Assembly: GCA_024363285.1 (NCBI GenBank)
Contig: AP024710.1
Span: forward strand, 2,016,001 to 2,080,000
Origin: Leptolinea sp. HRD-7
GTDB lineage: Bacteria > Chloroflexota > Anaerolineae > Anaerolineales > Anaerolineaceae
Length of the DNA stretch: 64,000 bases
Reading direction: 5' to 3'
The notes below the pieces were generated by a model that worked only from the letters and a program-made list of their open reading frames with translations, made no database searches and had not been told where the DNA came from. Of this stretch, positions 63,449 to 64,000 are shown piece after piece. The translations under genes were made by a program, and so were the position numbers. The first letter of the stretch is position 1; every line of letters starts with the position of its first letter.

Positions 63449-64000
63449 CTATTTGGGAGGATTGATAAATGACCTGATCCTGTGAAGCAACCGCTTCACA
63501 GGATTTTCTGCATATTCCTGGTAAAAGTCACGTGCGGCATCTTCCAGTGATATCTCCGACCGGTTGTCTTTCATCAGGAACCAACGATGATCCATAATCC
63601 ATACGTACAGGTCAGCTTCAGTCCGTTCCGGGAAGCCTTCAAGGATTCTTTGCTCTCGAATAACCCTGACCATCGGAAGATAAATATTATCGTACCAGGA
63701 AAGGGTGGCTTCTTCAAAAGAGACTGCCCTGTTTAATTCTTCTCCGAGAAACCAGGCATGCGTTTGTATATGTTCCAATAGATGGGTGTATAGCTCGGGG
63801 ATAGTTAATTCGATGTTTGAATCAGGACGCAACTCTTTTAAACGAGTTTTGTGGTAAAAACGCGCCAACTGCCGTTTACCGATCAGATCAAGCAAATCGG
63901 TTTCAGGGGTGATAGGTATCGGTGTCTCAATTTCAATCACTACGGCATCAATGAATGCCTGCCCTCGTTCCCTCGCGACCGAGACGCGATGGTTGCCGTC
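63449..64000 (-). CDS. DUF4032-like protein with ParB/sulfiredoxin-type motif, 5' end outside window
   Basis: The frame is open to the right edge, giving at least 183 aa. The visible start DGNHRVSVARERGQAFIDAV is the DGxHR-type motif of ParB/Srx-fold domains, followed by VVIEIETPIPITPETD and an alpha-helical part with DLYVWIMDHRWFL. An internal GTG at 63940 would lose the motif and is unlikely to be the start. Resembles DUF4032 proteins of Actinobacteria and Chloroflexota, from memory only; function unknown. Confidence 0.75.
   Translation of the reverse strand, partial: DGNHRVSVARERGQAFIDAVVIEIETPIPITPETDLLDLIGKRQLARFYHKTRLKELRPDSNIELTIPELYTHLLEHIQTHAWFLGEELNRAVSFEEATLSWYDNIYLPMVRVIREQRILEGFPERTEADLYVWIMDHRWFLMKDNRSEISLEDAARDFYQEYAENPVKRLLHRIRSFINPPK

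Overview
The window reads as a chromosomal segment of a Chloroflexota bacterium, most likely class Anaerolineae; this is inference from gene content and style, not from a marker search. Supporting signs are Gram-positive-type regulation (a perfect CIRCE element, a GAAC-N4-GTTC LexA box, a T-box, an L10 leader), housekeeping genes in ancient order, lipoproteins and sugar ABC systems with Ala/Pro/Thr-rich linkers, and several promoters that place a -10 box directly in front of a start codon. No rRNA, CRISPR array, transposase or phage gene was seen.

Layout. 1-2.6 kb: a minus-strand group with mutY, a metallo-beta-lactamase-fold protein lacking most of its metal motif, and small unknown genes. 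2.7-8.3 kb: plus-strand translation/transcription block tRNA-Thr, tRNA-Tyr, tRNA-Thr, tuf, rpmG, tRNA-Trp, secE, nusG, rplK, rplA, rplJ, rplL, with repeated RNA motifs before rplK and rplA and an attenuator before rplJ. 8.3-12 kb: lexA with its own operator, a sigZ-like sigma factor plus Cys-rich permease, and an fmdB/CstR-like/osmC group. 12-14.2 kb: thrC-thrB. 14.3-19.9 kb: hrcA-grpE-dnaK-dnaJ-prmA heat-shock operon behind CIRCE. 20-27.5 kb: accessory metabolism (glycosyltransferase, cupin, pentapeptide protein, DeoR regulator with divergent MFS transporter, aldo/keto reductase, lysine 2,3-aminomutase family).

27.6-36.6 kb is a sugar locus: xylulokinase-like kinase and LacI regulator on the minus strand, and divergently a binding protein, permease, ATPase, ROK fructokinase-like kinase and VOC protein. 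The binding protein carries two nearly identical sugar-binding domains in one chain. 36.7-41 kb: hisD and an SsuABC/TauABC-type ABC transporter behind a complete histidine attenuator (a 24-residue leader peptide with five His codons, an antiterminator and a terminator), so the transporter is probably histidine-related. 42-45.9 kb: pheST under a T-box. 45.9-50.8 kb: an alpha/beta hydrolase bracketed by two copies of a palindromic repeat, a beta-propeller protein, and rpsB-tsf-pyrH. 50.9-56.9 kb: HD hydrolase, surE, moaB, a CAP/LysM protein, and cysK-cysE behind a roughly 200-nt leader with two mutually exclusive folds, one of which covers the ribosome binding site. 57-60.8 kb: envelope-stress-like membrane proteins (LiaF/PspC types) and a SIMPL lipoprotein. 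60.9-63.1 kb: frr-uppS-cdsA, the other half of the classic rpsB-cdsA operon, here displaced upstream of the first half.

The strongest candidates for undescribed biology are the cysK leader, the his attenuator driving hisD plus an ABC importer, the double-domain sugar-binding protein, the duplicated leader motif in the L11/L1 genes, and the five 10-bp-phased repeats overlapping the MFS promoter.
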